From: Nemertoderma westbladi
Lineage: Eukaryota; Xenacoelomorpha; Nemertodermatida; Nemertodermatidae
Length of the DNA: 51,042 nucleotides
Assembly (NCBI GenBank): GCA_032718475.1
Contig: JAUCBJ010001567.1
Location: forward strand, 1-51,042
Reading direction: 5' to 3'
In this document: positions 28,886 to 39,300 of the stretch, in pieces
Position numbering within the stretch: the stretch's first letter is position 1
How the letters are laid out: each line of letters begins with the position of its first letter
Program-made: the position numbers and the translations under genes
Notes under the pieces: generated by a model
What the model saw: the letters and a program-made list of their open reading frames with translations, nothing else
Databases searched by the model: none
Told to the model about the DNA's origin: nothing

Positions 28886-29191
28886 ACTGACTGACTGACT
28901 GACTGACTGACTGACTGACTGACTGACTGACTGACTGACTGACTGACTGACTGACTGACTGACTGACTGACTGACTGACTGACTGACTGACTGACTGACT
29001 GACTGACTGACTGACTGACTGACTGACTGACTGACTGACTGACTGACTGACTGACTGACTGACTGACTGACTGACTGACTGACTGACTGACTGACTGACT
29101 GACTGACTGACTGACTGACTGACTGACTGACTGACTGACTGACTGACTGACTGACTGACTGACTGACTGACTGACTGACTGACTGACTGAC
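28886..29191. repeat. (ACTG)n microsatellite, 306 bp
   Basis: About 76 tetranucleotide copies without a single interruption, just downstream of calmodulin. Perfect purity at this length implies recent expansion. Confidence 0.98.
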
Positions 29192-29890
29192 CTTTAAAAT
29201 GTAAGGTAAACTGAATACAAGTGTTACTAAGGCAAAAGATCTGTACCAGATTTTAGATGTAGGGTGTTTTGCCTTTAAATGTCAGGGCTGAGGATCAAGC
29301 ATAGGGTGTTTTAAACTCGCAAAAAATGACTTTCTTGCATATAAACCATGGTATTTCTTGGTTTCATCTGAAAGAGCGCCTTAAATTAGGCCGGTCTGTA
29401 AAATAAAAAAAAATTCAAAAATTTTGAGATAGGGCATTCTGCCTTAAGACGGCAGTATTGGGCAGCAAATGTAAATAAGTTTTATAATTTACTAAGTTTT
29501 AGAAGTCAATTATTAAACGTCGTCTGTTGGTGGTGGATATTGTTTGGCGCACATTCGAAATTAGAAATGTTTCAACTCTGTAAATAAATATAAGAAACTT
29601 GGAAGTAAAAAAAAGTATAATTGACTTCGCTCGCCATTGTTTTCTCAGTAAGTTATAAATCTCTGGGTCCCGCGAGCAGCAGAGTCAAAATAAATCACTA
29701 TTTAATTTCCATATAATAAATAACTACATTAATTATAATTATAGTATTTTGAATTAATATTTTTCAATTTTTCCCATTTTTGAAAGAAATAATTATAAAA
29801 TAGAAATGACATATTTTTGATGGTGCAACGGTATAAAAAAGTTAAAATCTTGAAAATAATGAATTTGGGGCCGGACTTTAGGTAATTCGC
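29192..29890. other. Intergenic, no gene seen
   Basis: AT-rich sequence between the microsatellite and the reverse-transcriptase ORF. A loose phrase AGGGTGTTTTGCCTT / AGGGTGTTTTAAAC / AGGGCATTCTGCCTT recurs near 29260, 29302 and 29432. No endonuclease domain for the following element is readable here. Confidence 0.5.
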
Positions 29891-31369
29891 ATGTCCAATA
29901 ATAAAGCGAGTGGATTAGATGAAATCCCTGCAAAGGTATGGAAAACCGGAGTGCTAAACAGACCATTATTGGATGTTTGCAACCGGATGTTTAAAGGGGA
30001 AAAGCCACCACCAATTTGGACTAAAGGTCAACTAAAGCCTCTCCCCAAGAAAGGAGACCTCGGCATACCAACAAACTATCGTGGGATCTGTCTGCTTGTT
30101 GTAGCTGCCAAAATATACAATAAAATGATTCTATATAGGATTAGGCCTCGCATAGAGAAACTACTGCGTAAGAGCCAAAACGGATTTCGACCAAATAGAT
30201 CAACAATAGCTCAGATACTTGCACTACGGAGACTGATTGAAGGAATTAAGTCAAAGAATCTCCCCGCAGTCATGACTTTTATAGACTTCAAGAAAGCATT
30301 CGACACAATCCATAGAGGTAAAATGCTGGAAATTCTAAGAGCTTATGGAATAACAGAAGTAATTGTTGCTGGCATTGGATTGTTATATTGTGACACAGAA
30401 GCGCAGGTACTCTCACCAGATGGTGAAACTGAGTTCTTATCAATTTTGGGTGGCGTACTGCAAGGTGACACATTGGCGCCATTACTATTTGTAATTGTAC
30501 TGGATTACGCAATGAGGACGGCCACAAAGGGTGAAGATCTGGGATTCACACTTCAAGAACGCAGAAGTAGTAGATATCCGGCAACTACAGTCACAGACAC
30601 CGACTTTGCGGATGACATCGCCCTGCTCTCTAATATGCTAGCAGATGCACAGCTTCTACTAAATAAAGTGGAGAGGGCTGCTAAGGAGGTTGGATTGCAT
30701 ATAAATGCTACCAAGACCGAATTCATGACCTTTAATGTTGATGGAAACTTGACAACCATTGATAATAATAATCAACTAACGAAGGTTGACGACTTCCAGT
30801 ACCTAGGATCATGGATAGAGAGTAGCAAAAAGGACATAGAAGTTAGGAAAGCAATGGCTTGGGTAGCTCTATCAAAAATGGATACCATCTGGAAATCAGA
30901 TCTCTCCAGGCACCTGAAGACTAAGTTCTTTCGAGCCACAGTGGAAAATGTACTTTTATACGTGGGTGAGACCTGGACACTGACGAAATCACTTGAACAA
31001 CGAATTAATGGTTGCTACACAAGTGTAGACCTACTAAGGGCAGCTAAGGCCCTAAACATCAGCTGGAGACAACACATGACAAACGACAAGCTTTATGGTA
31101 CAATACCACCTGTATCAACCACCCTGCGTGAACGCAGATTAAGATTCAGTGGGCACTGCTGGATAAGTAAATACGAGGTCATCATACCAAATCTACTTTT
31201 CTGGCAACAACCAACTCATGGAAAGCGTAGTCGTGGAGGACCGGCCATAACATATATAGATCAACTTGAAAGGGATACTGAACTTGAAAGAAACGAAATT
31301 GCGACAACTATGGAGAATCGGGAAGCCTGGAAGGATCTCATTTCCACTGCCCGAGTTCGTTCGACCTAG
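29891..31369 (+). CDS. Non-LTR retrotransposon reverse transcriptase, intact 492-residue frame
   Basis: Mobile-element protein that would copy its own RNA into DNA at a nicked target. Domains in order: fingers with LKPLPKKGDLG and NYRGICLL; LRKSQNGFRPNRST; motif A FIDFKKAFDTI with its catalytic Asp; GGVLQGDTLAPLLFVI; motif C TDTDFADDIALL with the catalytic Asp pair near residue 240; GLHINATKTEF; FQYLGSWIES; then a C-terminal region with RRLRFSGHCW. No stops or frameshifts. The upstream endonuclease domain typical of the group is absent, so the copy is 5' truncated; the ATG is the first in frame and may not be natural. The 3' flank is TAG-rich (TAGTAGTTAGTAGTTGTAG), like the other copies. It is a different subfamily from the copies at 7.2 and 17.7 kb. 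Clade not assigned. Confidence 0.92.
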   Translation: MSNNKASGLDEIPAKVWKTGVLNRPLLDVCNRMFKGEKPPPIWTKGQLKPLPKKGDLGIPTNYRGICLLVVAAKIYNKMILYRIRPRIEKLLRKSQNGFRPNRSTIAQILALRRLIEGIKSKNLPAVMTFIDFKKAFDTIHRGKMLEILRAYGITEVIVAGIGLLYCDTEAQVLSPDGETEFLSILGGVLQGDTLAPLLFVIVLDYAMRTATKGEDLGFTLQERRSSRYPATTVTDTDFADDIALLSNMLADAQLLLNKVERAAKEVGLHINATKTEFMTFNVDGNLTTIDNNNQLTKVDDFQYLGSWIESSKKDIEVRKAMAWVALSKMDTIWKSDLSRHLKTKFFRATVENVLLYVGETWTLTKSLEQRINGCYTSVDLLRAAKALNISWRQHMTNDKLYGTIPPVSTTLRERRLRFSGHCWISKYEVIIPNLLFWQQPTHGKRSRGGPAITYIDQLERDTELERNEIATTMENREAWKDLISTARVRST

Positions 31370-31652
31370 TAGTTAGTAGTTGTAGTAGGTACTTAAACGC
31401 AACTTATATGAGATTTCGTAGCAAGTATACAATTTATAATTATATAATAACATAATAGAACAGTAAGATAATGCTCACCCATAGCTAAAAATGTCAACCA
31501 CCGACCCTAATGGGGCTAAAACCCGGTTGGTTGGTTGCAACCTTCGCCTGCATCTAACCTTCGCCGGGGGGAAACCTTCGTCCGCAAGGCAATCTTTGCC
31601 CGAGAGCAACCTTCGCTCAATAAGATTTGTTTTAGTAACCATTTTACTTACA

Positions 31653-31707
31653 AATTGAGGAAAGGTGCAGGTTACAGAGACGGCTTTTTCTAACCAAAAC
31701 AATAAAC
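31653..31707 (+). repeat. Copy 4 of the CTAACCAAAACAATAAAC family
   Basis: ATTGAGGAAAGGTGCAGG, then TTACAGAGACGG, then TTTTTCTAACCAAAACAATA with AAC. One of the best copies. Confidence 0.75.
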
Positions 31708-32417
31708 GATGTTGTTAACAATAGGGGTCTTATTCCCTCAGTACCTACTACTTATTCCCTCCTACCTAACATTTAGGGCCACTGTCAGTACTCAGGCACT
31801 AAGGCCCATTAAAAAAATGAAATACCAAATCGATTTTAGTGCTACATAGCCCAACCCAACTACCACAAGGAAAACTGCACCAAACCATACGTGGAACATA
31901 CAGGTACCGGTAAGTATTGCACGAATAGGCTATCCCATAAAAATTATTTTCATATTAATATCACAATCCCTCTAAAGTCATGGTTGTCTAACGTCATGTT
32001 AGCATATCCATTCGCTGCACACCACCCAGTGAGAGAATGGTCAATTGTGATTCCGAGGGATTAAGTTAGTGGGGTGGGCAACATGTAGGTAGAACCGTGT
32101 GTAATAAGTTATCCATATTCTGTATATATCCGTTGTCCAATATTGGTTATGTTTAGTGTAGAAGTCAAGCGGTTTTAACCGTCGTCATTACTGCCATCAT
32201 TGTGCTATACAGCTATACTGATTGGTATTACCGGTACTTATATATCTGACATTATTAATAACGCTACTACAAAACTCAGTTTATTATACCAGCCTTCGGC
32301 CTATCTATACTTAGCAAGCAGTGAGGCGGACGCGGCGACGCGTATAGACACGACACAAAACCGGTCGGGATCCTGTGCCAACTCGGATCCCGTCACACAT
32401 CATATAATGTTGTTACC

Positions 32418-32470
32418 AATTGAGGGAAAGGAGCAGGTTACAGAGAGGTTTTTCTAACCAAAACAAAAAT
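32418..32470 (+). repeat. Copy 5 of the CTAACCAAAACAATAAAC family
   Basis: ATTGAGGGAAAGGAGCAGG, then TTACAGAGAGG, then TTTTTCTAACCAAAACAAAA. Closely similar to the copy 760 bp upstream. Confidence 0.75.
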
Positions 32471-32730
32471 TGTTTAGTGGGTGAAGATTGCCCGCGAGCG
32501 AAGGTTTCTCGCGGGGGAAGTTTTCTGTGTACCACCCGGTTCCTAGGTTTCAATCTTCTGGTTATCATGGGCAGGGTGTGTGTGTATCTATGACAACTAA
32601 GGATGAATAATCAATTCGCTATGGAGTGGGTTATCATTATTCTGGCCTTTAACTAATCACTAAAAGGAACACCACTGCAGACGCCAACTATGTAGTTCAG
32701 TGGGTTTAAAAAATTCACATAATTTAAAAA

Positions 32731-32793
32731 CATTAAGGGAACGGAGAAGTTTATAGTGGCACGATGCTTTACAACCAAAACAATAAACAAGAC
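32731..32793 (+). repeat. Copy 6 of the CTAACCAAAACAATAAAC family
   Basis: ATTAAGGGAACGGAGAAG, spacer, then ACAACCAAAACAATAAACAA. More diverged in the middle. Confidence 0.65.
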
Positions 32794-33353
32794 TTTATTT
32801 CAATTGCGGTCAATTTGCGCAACAATCTGTTATTGTAATATAAATAATTACTTTTTACCAAATGGGTCACTTTTTGCTAAATGGTGTGGGTGGGGTAGGG
32901 ACACGCACTGCCCTGGGCCCATAATCCGTCCCTCACTATATTGGGTAAAGATGAAACGATAAACGTTTATTCTAACGATAAACGATAAACAGATTCTACA
33001 CAAAAATTATAAACAATATTGCCGCGCCCTGACTGAATTTACCTCTCGCAAGATATGTGTTAATTAAATGAATACCCAGTTAATGCCGAAGATCCTATTG
33101 GCTACCAATCTACTAAATGCTTGGCAACCAAACTCACTACGTTGGCAATATTATCAATTTTGTAGGTGAAGAGACGTATATAAACTTACAGGCATTACTC
33201 ATTACATTAAATTGTTAATAATATCATAGATAACTGGAATGCGTTTAGGTTCTTACAACACGTGCTAATTGTGCTACTAAAGTGTATCAGTTCAAATTAA
33301 ATGCAATATCATAAATAATTAATTATTACTCTGATAAATAAGATTAAATAAAC

Positions 33354-36300
33354 ATGCCGGACCTTAGTGACGAACAAATAACTGAATTTAAAGAGGCCTT
33401 CCTTCGTTTTGATAAAGAAGGAGAAGGGAAGATGGCGACCAAGCAGTTGGGGACCTTGATGCGGAGTTTGGGACAAAGTCCGACGGAAGGAGAACTCCGA
33501 GCAATGTTAGAATTCGTAGATCCAACAGGTAAGAGTCAAACATATGCTGAAGGGGAACACAACAATTTATAGTTACCATTTCAATTACGTCGCAGCTGAT
33601 ATTAATTTTCCCTAATTCTTCCAATTACTTTCAATTTCAGTTTCAATTACTCTCTAAAATTTCAGGAGGCAATACAATCGACTTTCCACAGTTTTGTAAC
33701 CTAATGGAGGAGCACATGAAACCGCCGAAAAGTTCAGAAGAAATCAAGGAATGTTTCAGAGTATTTGATAGAGAACATAACGGATATATACCTGTTGACA
33801 AACTGCGAAATGCCCTCACATCTCAAGGTAATTAATGACGTCAGGGCCTCACATCTCAAGGTAATTAATGACGTCAAGGCCTCACATCTCAAGGTAATTA
33901 ATGACGTCAAGGCCTCAGATCTCAAGGAAATTAATGATGTGAAGGCCTCACATCTCAAGGTAATTAATGACGTCAAGGCCTCACATCTCAGGTAATTAAT
34001 GACGTCAAAGCCTCACATCTCAAGGTAATTAATGACATCAGGGCCTCACATCTCAAGGTAATTAATGACGTCAGGGCCTTACATCTCAAGGTAATTAATG
34101 ACGTCAGGGCCTTACATCTCAAGGTAATTAATGACGTCAGGGCCTCACATCTCTAGGTAATTAATGACGTCAAGGCCTCACATCTCAAGGTAATTAATGA
34201 CGTCAGGGCCTCACATCTCAAGGTAATTAATGACATCAGGGCCTCACATCTCAAGGTAATTAATGACGTCAAGGCCTCACATCTCAAGGTAATTAATGAC
34301 GTCAAGGCATCACATCTCAAGGTAATTAATGACGTCAAGGCATCACATCTCAAGGTAATTAATGACATCAGGGCCTCACATCTCAAGGTAATTAATGAGG
34401 TCAAGGCCTCAGATCTCAAGGTAATTAATGACGTCAAGGCCTCACATCTAAAGGTAATTAATGAGGTCAAGGCCTCACATCTCAAGGTAATTAATGACGT
34501 CAAGGCCTCAGATCTCAAGGTAATTAATGATGTGAAGGCCTCACATCTCAAGGTAATTAATGACGTCAAGGCCTCACATCTCAAGGTAATTAATGACGTC
34601 AAGGCATCACATCTCAAGGTAATTAATGACATCAGGGCCTCACATCTCAAGGTAATTAATGACGTCAGGGCCTTACATCTCAGGGTAATTAATGACGTCA
34701 GGGCCTTACATCTCAAGGTAATTAATGGCATCAGGGCCTCACATCTCAAGGTAATTAATGACGTCAGGGCCTTACATCTCAGGGTAATTAATGACGTCAG
34801 GGCCTTACATCTCAAGGTAATTAATGGCATCAGGGCCTTACATCTCAGGGTAATTAATGACGTCAAGGCCTCAGATCTCAAGGTAATTAATGATGTGAAG
34901 GCCTCACATCTCAAGGTAATTAATGACGTCAAGGCCTCACATCTCAAGGTAATTAATGACGTCAAGGCCTCACATCTCAAGGTAATTAATGACGTCAAGG
35001 CCTCAGATCTCAAGGTAATTAATGATGTGAAGGCCTCACATCTCAAGGTAATTAATGACGTCAAGGCCTCACATCTCAAGGTAATTAATGACGTCAAGGC
35101 ATCACATCTCAAGGTAATTAATGACATCAGGGCCTCACATCTCAAGGTAATTAATGACGTCAAGGCCTTACATCTCAAGGTAATTAATGAGGTCAAGGCC
35201 TCAGATCTCAAGGTAATTAATGACGTCAAGGCCTCACATCTCAAGGTAATTAATGACGTCAAGGCCTCACATCTCAAGGTAATTAATGACGTCAAGGCCT
35301 CAGATCTCAAGGTAATTAATGATGTGAAGGCCTCACATCTCAAGGTAATTAATGACGTCAAGGCCTCACATCTCAAGGTAATTAATGACGTCAAGGCCTC
35401 ACATCTCAAGGTAATTAATGACGTCAAGGCCTCACATCTCAAGGTAATTAATGAGGTCAAGGCCTCAGATCTCAAGGTAATTAATGACGTCAAGGCCTCA
35501 CATCTCAAGGTAATTAATGACGTCAAGGCCTCACATCTCAAGGTAATTAATGAGGTCAAGGCCTCAGATCTCAAGGTAATTAATGACGTCAAGGCCTCAC
35601 ATCTCAAGGTAATTAATGGCATCAAGGCCTCACATCTCAAGGTAATTAATGACATCAGGGCCTCACATCTCAAGGTAATTAATGACGTCTGGGCCTTACA
35701 TCTCAAGGTAATTAATGACGTCAGGGCCTTACATCTCAAGGTAATTAATGACGTCAGGGCCTCACATCTCAAGGTAATTAATGACGTCAAGGCCTCACAT
35801 CTCAAGGTAATTAATGACGTCAGGGCCTCACATCTCAAGGTAATTAATGACGTCAGGGCCTTACATCTCAGGGTAATTAATGACGTCAGGGCCTTACATC
35901 TCAAGGTAATTAATGGCATCAGGGCCTCACATCTCAAGGTAATTAATGACGTCAGGGCCTTACATCTCAGGGTAATTAATGACGTCAAGGCCTCACATCT
36001 CAAGGTAATTAATGACGTCAAGGCCTCACATCTCAAGGTAATTAATGACGTCAAGGCATCACATCTCAAGGTAATTAATGACATCAGGGCCTCACATCTC
36101 AAGGTAATTAATGACGTCAGGGCCTTACATCTCAAGGTAATTAATGATGTGAAGGCCTCACATCTCAAGGTAATTGATGACGTCAGGGCCTTACATCTCA
36201 AGGTAATTAATGACATCAAGGCCTCACATCTCAAGGAAATTAATGACGTCAAAGCCTCACATCTCAAGGTAATTAATGACGTCAAGGCCTTACATTTTAA

Positions 36301-39300
36301 GGTAATTAATGACGTCAGGGCCTTACATCTCAAGGTAATTAATGGCGTCAGGGCCTTACATCTCAATGTAATTAATGACGTCAGGGCCTTACATCTCAAG
36401 GTAATTAATGACGTCAGGGCCTTACATCTCAAGGTAATTCATGACGTCAAGGCCTGACATCTCAAGGTGATTAATGACGTCAAGGCCTTACATCTCAAGG
36501 TGATTAATGACGTCAGGGCCTTACATCTCAAGGTAATTAATGACGTCAGGGCCTTACATCTCAGGGTAATTAATGACGTCAGGGCCTTACATCTCAAGGT
36601 AATTAATGACGTCAAGGCCTCAGATCTCAAGGTAATTAATGACGTCAAGGCCTCACATCTCAAGGCAATTAATGACGTCAGGGTCTTACATCTCAAGGTA
36701 ATTAATGACGTCAGGGCCTCAGATCTCAAGGTAATTAATGACGTCAGGGCCTTACATCTCAAGGTAATTAATGATGTGAAGGCCTCACATCTCAAGGTAA
36801 TTGATGACGTCAGGGCCTCACATCTCAAGGTAATTAATGACGTCAGGGCCTTACATCTCAAGGTAATTAATGACGTCAGGGTCTTACATCTCAAGGTAAT
36901 TAATGACGTCAGGGCCTCACATCTCAAGGTAATTAATGACGGCAAGGCCTCACATCTCAAGGTAATTAATGACGTCAAGGCCTCACATCTCAAGGCAATT
37001 AATGACGTCAGGGTCTTACATCTCAAGGTAATTAATGACGTCAGGGCCTCACATCTCAAGGTAATTAATGACGTCAGGGCCTTACATCTCAAGGTAATTA
37101 ATGACGTCAGGGCCTTACATCTCAAGGTAATTAATGATGTGAAGGCCTCACATCTCAAGGTAATTGATGACGTCAGGGCCTCACATCTCAAGGTAATTAA
37201 TGACGTCAAAGCCTTACATCTCAAGGTAATTAATGACGTCAGGGCCTTACATCTCAAGGTAATTAATGACGTCAGGGCCTTACATCTCAAGGTAATTAAT
37301 GATGTGAAGGCCTCACATCTCAAGGTAATTGATGACGTCAGGGCCTCACATCTCAAGGTAATTAATGACGTCAGGGCCTTACATCTCAAGGTAATTAATG
37401 ACGTCAGGGTCTTACATCTCAAGGTAATTAATGACGTCAGGGCCTCACATCTCAAGGTAATTAATGACGGCAAGGCCTCACATCTCAAGGTAATTAATGA
37501 CGTCAGGGCCTTACATCTCAAGGTAATTAATGACGTCAGGGCCTTACATCTCAAGGTAATTAATGATGTGAAGGCCTCACATCTCAAGGTAATTGATGAC
37601 GTCAGGGCCTCACATCTCAAGGTAATTAATGACGTCAGGGCCTTACATCTCAAGGTAATTAATGACGTCAGGGCCTTACATCTCAAGGTAATTAATGACG
37701 TCAGGGCCTTACATCTCAGGGTAATTAATGACGTCAGGGCCTTACATCTCAAGGTAATTAATGACGTCAAGGCCTCAGATCTCAAGGTAATTAATGACGT
37801 CAAGGCCTCACATCTCAAGGCAATTAATGACGTCAGGGTCTTACATCTCAAGGGAATTAATGACGTCAGGGCCTCACATCTCAAGGTAATTAATGACGTC
37901 AGGGTCTTACATCTCAAGGTAATTAATGACGTCAAGGCCTCACATCTCAAGGTAATTAATGACGGCAAGGCCTCACATCTCAAGGTAATTAATGACGGCA
38001 AGGCCTCAGATCTCAAGGTAATTAATGACGTCAGGGCCTTACATCTCAAGGCAATTAATGACGTCAGGGTCTTACATCTCAAGGTAATTAATGACGTCAG
38101 GGCCTTACATCTCAAGGTAATTAATGACGTCAGGGCCTCACATCTCAAGGTAATTAATGACGTCAGGGCCTTACATCTCAAGGTAATTAATGACGTCAGG
38201 GTCTTACATCTCAAGGTAATTAATGACGTCAAGGCCTCACATCTCAAGGTAATTAATGACGGCAAGGCCTCACATCTCAAGGTAATTAATGACGTCAGGG
38301 CCTCACATCTCAAGGTAATTAATGACGTCAGGGCCTTACATCTCAAGGTAATTAATGACGTCAGGGTCTTACATCTCAAGGTAATTAATGACGTCAGGGC
38401 CTTACATCTCAAGGTAATTAATGACGTCAGGGCCTCACATCTCAAGGTAATTAATGACGTCAGGGCCTTACATCTCAAGGTAATTAATGACGTCAGGGTC
38501 TTACATCTCAAGGTAATTAATGACGTCAAGGCCTCACATCTCAAGGTAATTAATGACGGCAAGGCCTCACATCTCAAGGTAATTAATGACGGCAAGGCCT
38601 CAGATCTCAAGGTAATTAATGACGTCAGGGCCTTACATCTCAAGGCAATTAATGACGTCAGGGTCTTACATCTCAAGGTAATTAATGTCGTCACGGCCTC
38701 ACATCTCAAGGTAATTAATGACGTCAAGGCCTTACATCTCAAGGTAATTAATGACGTCAAGGCCTTACATCTCAGGTAATTAATTACGTCAGGGCCTTAC
38801 ATCTCAAGGTAATTAATGACGTCAGGGCCTCACATCTCAAGGTAATTAATGATGTCAAGGCCTTACATCTCAGGTAATTAATTACGTCAAGGCCTGACAT
38901 CTCAAGGTAATTGATGACGTCAGGGCCTCACATCTCAAGGTAATTTATGACGTCAGGGCCTCACATCTCTAGGTAATTAATGACGTCAGGGCCTCTCATC
39001 TCATGGTAATTAATGACGTCAGGGCCTTACATCTCAAGGTAATTAATGACGTCAGGGCCTCACATCTCAAGGTAATTAATGACGTCAGGGCCTCAGATCT
39101 CAAGGTAATTAATGACGTCAAGGCATCACATCTCAAGGTAATTAATGACGTCAGGGCCTTGCATCTCAAGGTAATTGTCAAAGTTTCTTGTCAAAGGTTC
39201 GAAAGAGTCATTATACTCCTTTCCCTCAATTGATAACAACAACATTCATTGTTTGGTTAGAACATTATAATATAAAAATAAAAATTATAATATATTATTG

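Larger units (their letters stand above)
31530..32550. repeat. Inverted pair of AACCTTCG-containing segments
   Basis: Left arm about 31545-31615 has GGAAACCTTCGTCCGCAAGG and CAATCTTTGCCC. The right arm, read on minus at about 32470-32520, has GAGAAACCTTCGCTCGCGGG and CAATCTTCACCC. The pair may mark the two ends of a larger element of about 1 kb, but I see no target duplication. Confidence 0.45.
31370..33353. other. Intergenic, no gene seen
   Basis: Contains three dispersed-motif copies, two TACCGGTA sites (31915, 32229), and an inverted pair of related GC-richer segments at about 31530-31615 and 32470-32550, both with ACCTTCG and GGCAATCTT blocks. The AT-rich end near 33300 would contain the promoter of the calmodulin-like gene; no element is clear. 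Confidence 0.5.

Noticed and set aside
34153-38779. Four open frames of 640-773 codons on both strands
   Set aside because: All are by-products of the 33-bp unit inside an intron of the calmodulin-like gene.
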